In this document: positions 6,139 through 7,203 of the stretch, one piece after another
How positions within the stretch are numbered: position 1 is the first letter of the stretch
Layout of the letters: each line of letters opens with the position of its first letter
Source: an uncultured Eubacteriales bacterium
Lineage (GTDB): Bacteria; Bacillota; Clostridia; Lachnospirales; Lachnospiraceae
NCBI GenBank assembly: GCA_900557175.1
Contig: USSL01000084.1
Span: 1 to 7,203 of the forward strand
DNA length: 7,203 nt
Direction: 5' to 3'
The notes under the pieces: generated by a model
Database searches by the model: none
Told to the model about the DNA's origin: nothing
What the model saw: only the letters and a program-made list of their open reading frames with translations
Made by a program: the position numbers and the translations under genes

Positions 6139-6258
6139 ATGCCAATCAATTTGAGGGCGGTTGTCAGTGCAACGTGTGAGATAGTGATTCAGGTGATTGA
6201 CGGAAAAGCAGACCGCGCTTTTGATACGGAGATCGGTCTAAATTTATTCAAGTTTTAA
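6139..6258 (+). CDS. Possible small protein, 39 residues, unknown
   Basis: An ATG at 6139 opens 39 codons ending with TAA at 6256-6258. The product begins MPINLRAVVSATCEIVIQ and ends GLNLFKF. It has no CxxC pair, signal peptide or recognisable domain. Its stop codon touches the ribosome site of the next gene (AAGGAG 6259-6264), as in a real operon junction. Against it, no good ribosome site precedes its own ATG (only A-rich sequence), and 39 codons can be open by chance. It contains a 6-bp inverted repeat, AGACCG/CGGTCT (6210-6239). I do not recognise a family. Confidence 0.25.
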   Translation: MPINLRAVVSATCEIVIQVIDGKADRAFDTEIGLNLFKF

Positions 6259-6270
6259 AAGGAGCTGTTT

Positions 6271-6726
6271 ATGGAAAAAATCAGAATTATAAAGAAAAAT
6301 GACGCTTACAGTTCAGAGTATGAAGTCGGCGATATTTTTAATGTTGAGGGCACATGGTACGGCGGCGTGCATATTTTAGGTAAAACAGGTGTGCCGATTT
6401 CACTTGATCAGGAGGAATATGTGCCGCTTGGCACAGAGCCGGAGGCAGAACCTGTCGCAGATGACGGACGTATTCGCGTCGGAGATATTGTGCGTCATTT
6501 TAAGCGTGAATGGGTATCTGAAGAAACATCGGAATATTTGTATAAGGTTCTCGCCTTTGCCGCTCACACAGAAAACGGTGAGCGCCTCGTTATTTATCAG
6601 GCAATGTATGCGCCGTTTAAAATATGTGCGCGGCCTTATGAAATGTTTATGAGCGAAGTTGACAGGGAAAAATATCCGGATATTAAGCAGAAATACCGGT
6701 TTGAAGTGTTGGAGGATTTGCGTTGA
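6271..6726 (+). CDS. DUF1653-domain protein
   Basis: A 151-residue soluble protein with no signal peptide or membrane segment. The C-terminal part (about 68-147) fits DUF1653: [11 protein letters not shown], then [25 protein letters not shown] and [10 protein letters not shown], ending in [15 protein letters not shown]. The N-terminal part (1-55) is a separate small beta-rich segment with [15 protein letters not shown] and a PISLDQEEY stretch, joined by an acidic linker (56-66). DUF1653 has no established biochemical role that I know of, and none can be deduced here. AAGGAG (6259-6264) is 6 nt before the ATG. It appears to be the first full gene of a new operon and overlaps the next gene by 4 nt. 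Confidence 0.85.
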   Translation: MEKIRIIKKNDAYSSEYEVGDIFNVEGTWYGGVHILGKTGVPISLDQEEYVPLGTEPEAEPVADDGRIRVGDIVRHFKREWVSEETSEYLYKVLAFAAHTENGERLVIYQAMYAPFKICARPYEMFMSEVDREKYPDIKQKYRFEVLEDLR

Positions 6727-7172
6727 GTTACATCATTCGTGAAGTGAAATCTGATAAAAGGCAGTATTTTCCCCTGATTTTTCTTGCAGATGAGCAGACG
6801 GAGATGATTGAGCGTTATCTTGATAAAGGCACAATGTACGTTTTGGATGACGGCAGTGTCAAAGCCGAGTGTGTTGTTACGGATGAGGGCGGCGGTGTAC
6901 TTGAAATTAAAAATTTAGCCGTTTTGCCCCAATGTCAGAGGCAGGGGTTTGGACGGGCATTGATTGAATTTGTTGCCGGAAAGTATAAGGAATATTATGA
7001 TGTGCTGCAGGTGGGAACCGGAGAAAGTCCTTTGACAGTGCCGTTTTATGAAAAGTGCGGATTTGTTTTTTCGCACCGGATTAAAAATTTTTTTATAGAT
7101 AATTATGACCATCCGATATATGAAGATGGTGTGTTGCTCAAGGATATGATATATATGAGGAAGAACATATGA
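6723..7172 (+). CDS. GNAT-family N-acetyltransferase (second, unrelated to the arg one)
   Basis: A 149-residue acetyl-CoA-dependent acetyltransferase of unknown substrate. The cofactor loop is QRQGFG (72-77) after the strand [11 protein letters not shown], followed by helix [11 protein letters not shown]. Further marks are [19 protein letters not shown] (96-114) and [19 protein letters not shown] (118-136), the latter recalling YvbK-like Firmicutes GNATs. It starts with TTG at 6723: GGAGG (6711-6715) is 7 nt upstream, and the TTGA overlap with the preceding stop is a classic coupled junction. It ends in an ATGA overlap with the next gene. It shows little likeness to the GNAT at 2159-2614 beyond the fold. 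Confidence 0.9.
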   Translation: MSYIIREVKSDKRQYFPLIFLADEQTEMIERYLDKGTMYVLDDGSVKAECVVTDEGGGVLEIKNLAVLPQCQRQGFGRALIEFVAGKYKEYYDVLQVGTGESPLTVPFYEKCGFVFSHRIKNFFIDNYDHPIYEDGVLLKDMIYMRKNI

Positions 7173-7203
7173 AAAGTATAGTCATAGGTATTGCCGGCGG
7201 GAC
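7169..7203 (+). CDS. udk: Start of a uridine-kinase-like P-loop kinase (cut by right edge)
   Basis: Only 11 codons and two bases are present: [11 protein letters not shown], with Thr likely next. A short beta strand followed by GIAGGT is the start of a Walker A loop and is typical of uridine kinase and phosphoribulokinase-like proteins (VIGIAGGTGSGKT). AGGA (7158-7161) lies 7 nt before the ATG, and the ATG overlaps the previous stop by 4 nt (ATGA), so translation is probably coupled. If it is uridine kinase it would phosphorylate uridine and cytidine with a nucleoside triphosphate. The symbol is tentative because so little is visible. Confidence 0.6.
   Translation, partial: MKSIVIGIAGG

Overview
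The window holds a largely conventional arginine-biosynthesis locus followed by the start of a second, unrelated operon. The family content, strong AGGAGG-type ribosome sites, AT-rich intergenic DNA and short junctions point to a low- to mid-GC Gram-positive of the class Clostridia. A Lachnospiraceae-like organism is my best guess, but this is an inference from style and gene order and was not tested by any search.

Layout. Positions 1-731 (minus strand) carry the N-terminal 243 codons of argG (argininosuccinate synthase), cut by the left edge. Positions 732-1093 are a divergent regulatory region. It has a good promoter for argG, a promoter for argC, two ARG-box-like sites, an unexplained 20-bp dyad filling the argC promoter spacer, and a 12-bp hairpin at the predicted 5' end of the argC message. 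Positions 1094-5952 (plus strand) hold argC, a small GNAT acetyltransferase, argJ, argB and argD, closely spaced or overlapping. A rho-independent terminator at 5961-6001 ends the operon. Together these genes make the acetylated half of the pathway: ArgJ transfers acetyl from acetylornithine to glutamate, ArgB phosphorylates acetylglutamate, ArgC reduces it, ArgD transaminates it, and ArgJ releases ornithine. ArgG acts later, on citrulline. argF, argH and carAB are not in the window.

Positions 6002-6270 contain no large gene. They hold what looks like the first 12 codons of a zinc-ribbon protein on the minus strand (a relic), a candidate promoter overlaid by a 10-bp inverted repeat, and a possible 39-codon small ORF ending directly against the next ribosome site. 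Positions 6271-7203 start a second operon: a DUF1653-domain protein, a GNAT acetyltransferase starting at TTG with a 4-nt overlap, and the first 11 codons of a uridine-kinase-like P-loop protein, again with a 4-nt overlap.

I found no mobile element, CRISPR array, tRNA, rRNA or recognisable riboswitch, and no clear new system. The points most worth checking are the argC control region, the acetyltransferase inside the arginine operon, the Cys-Thr cleavage site of ArgJ, and the small elements between the two operons.
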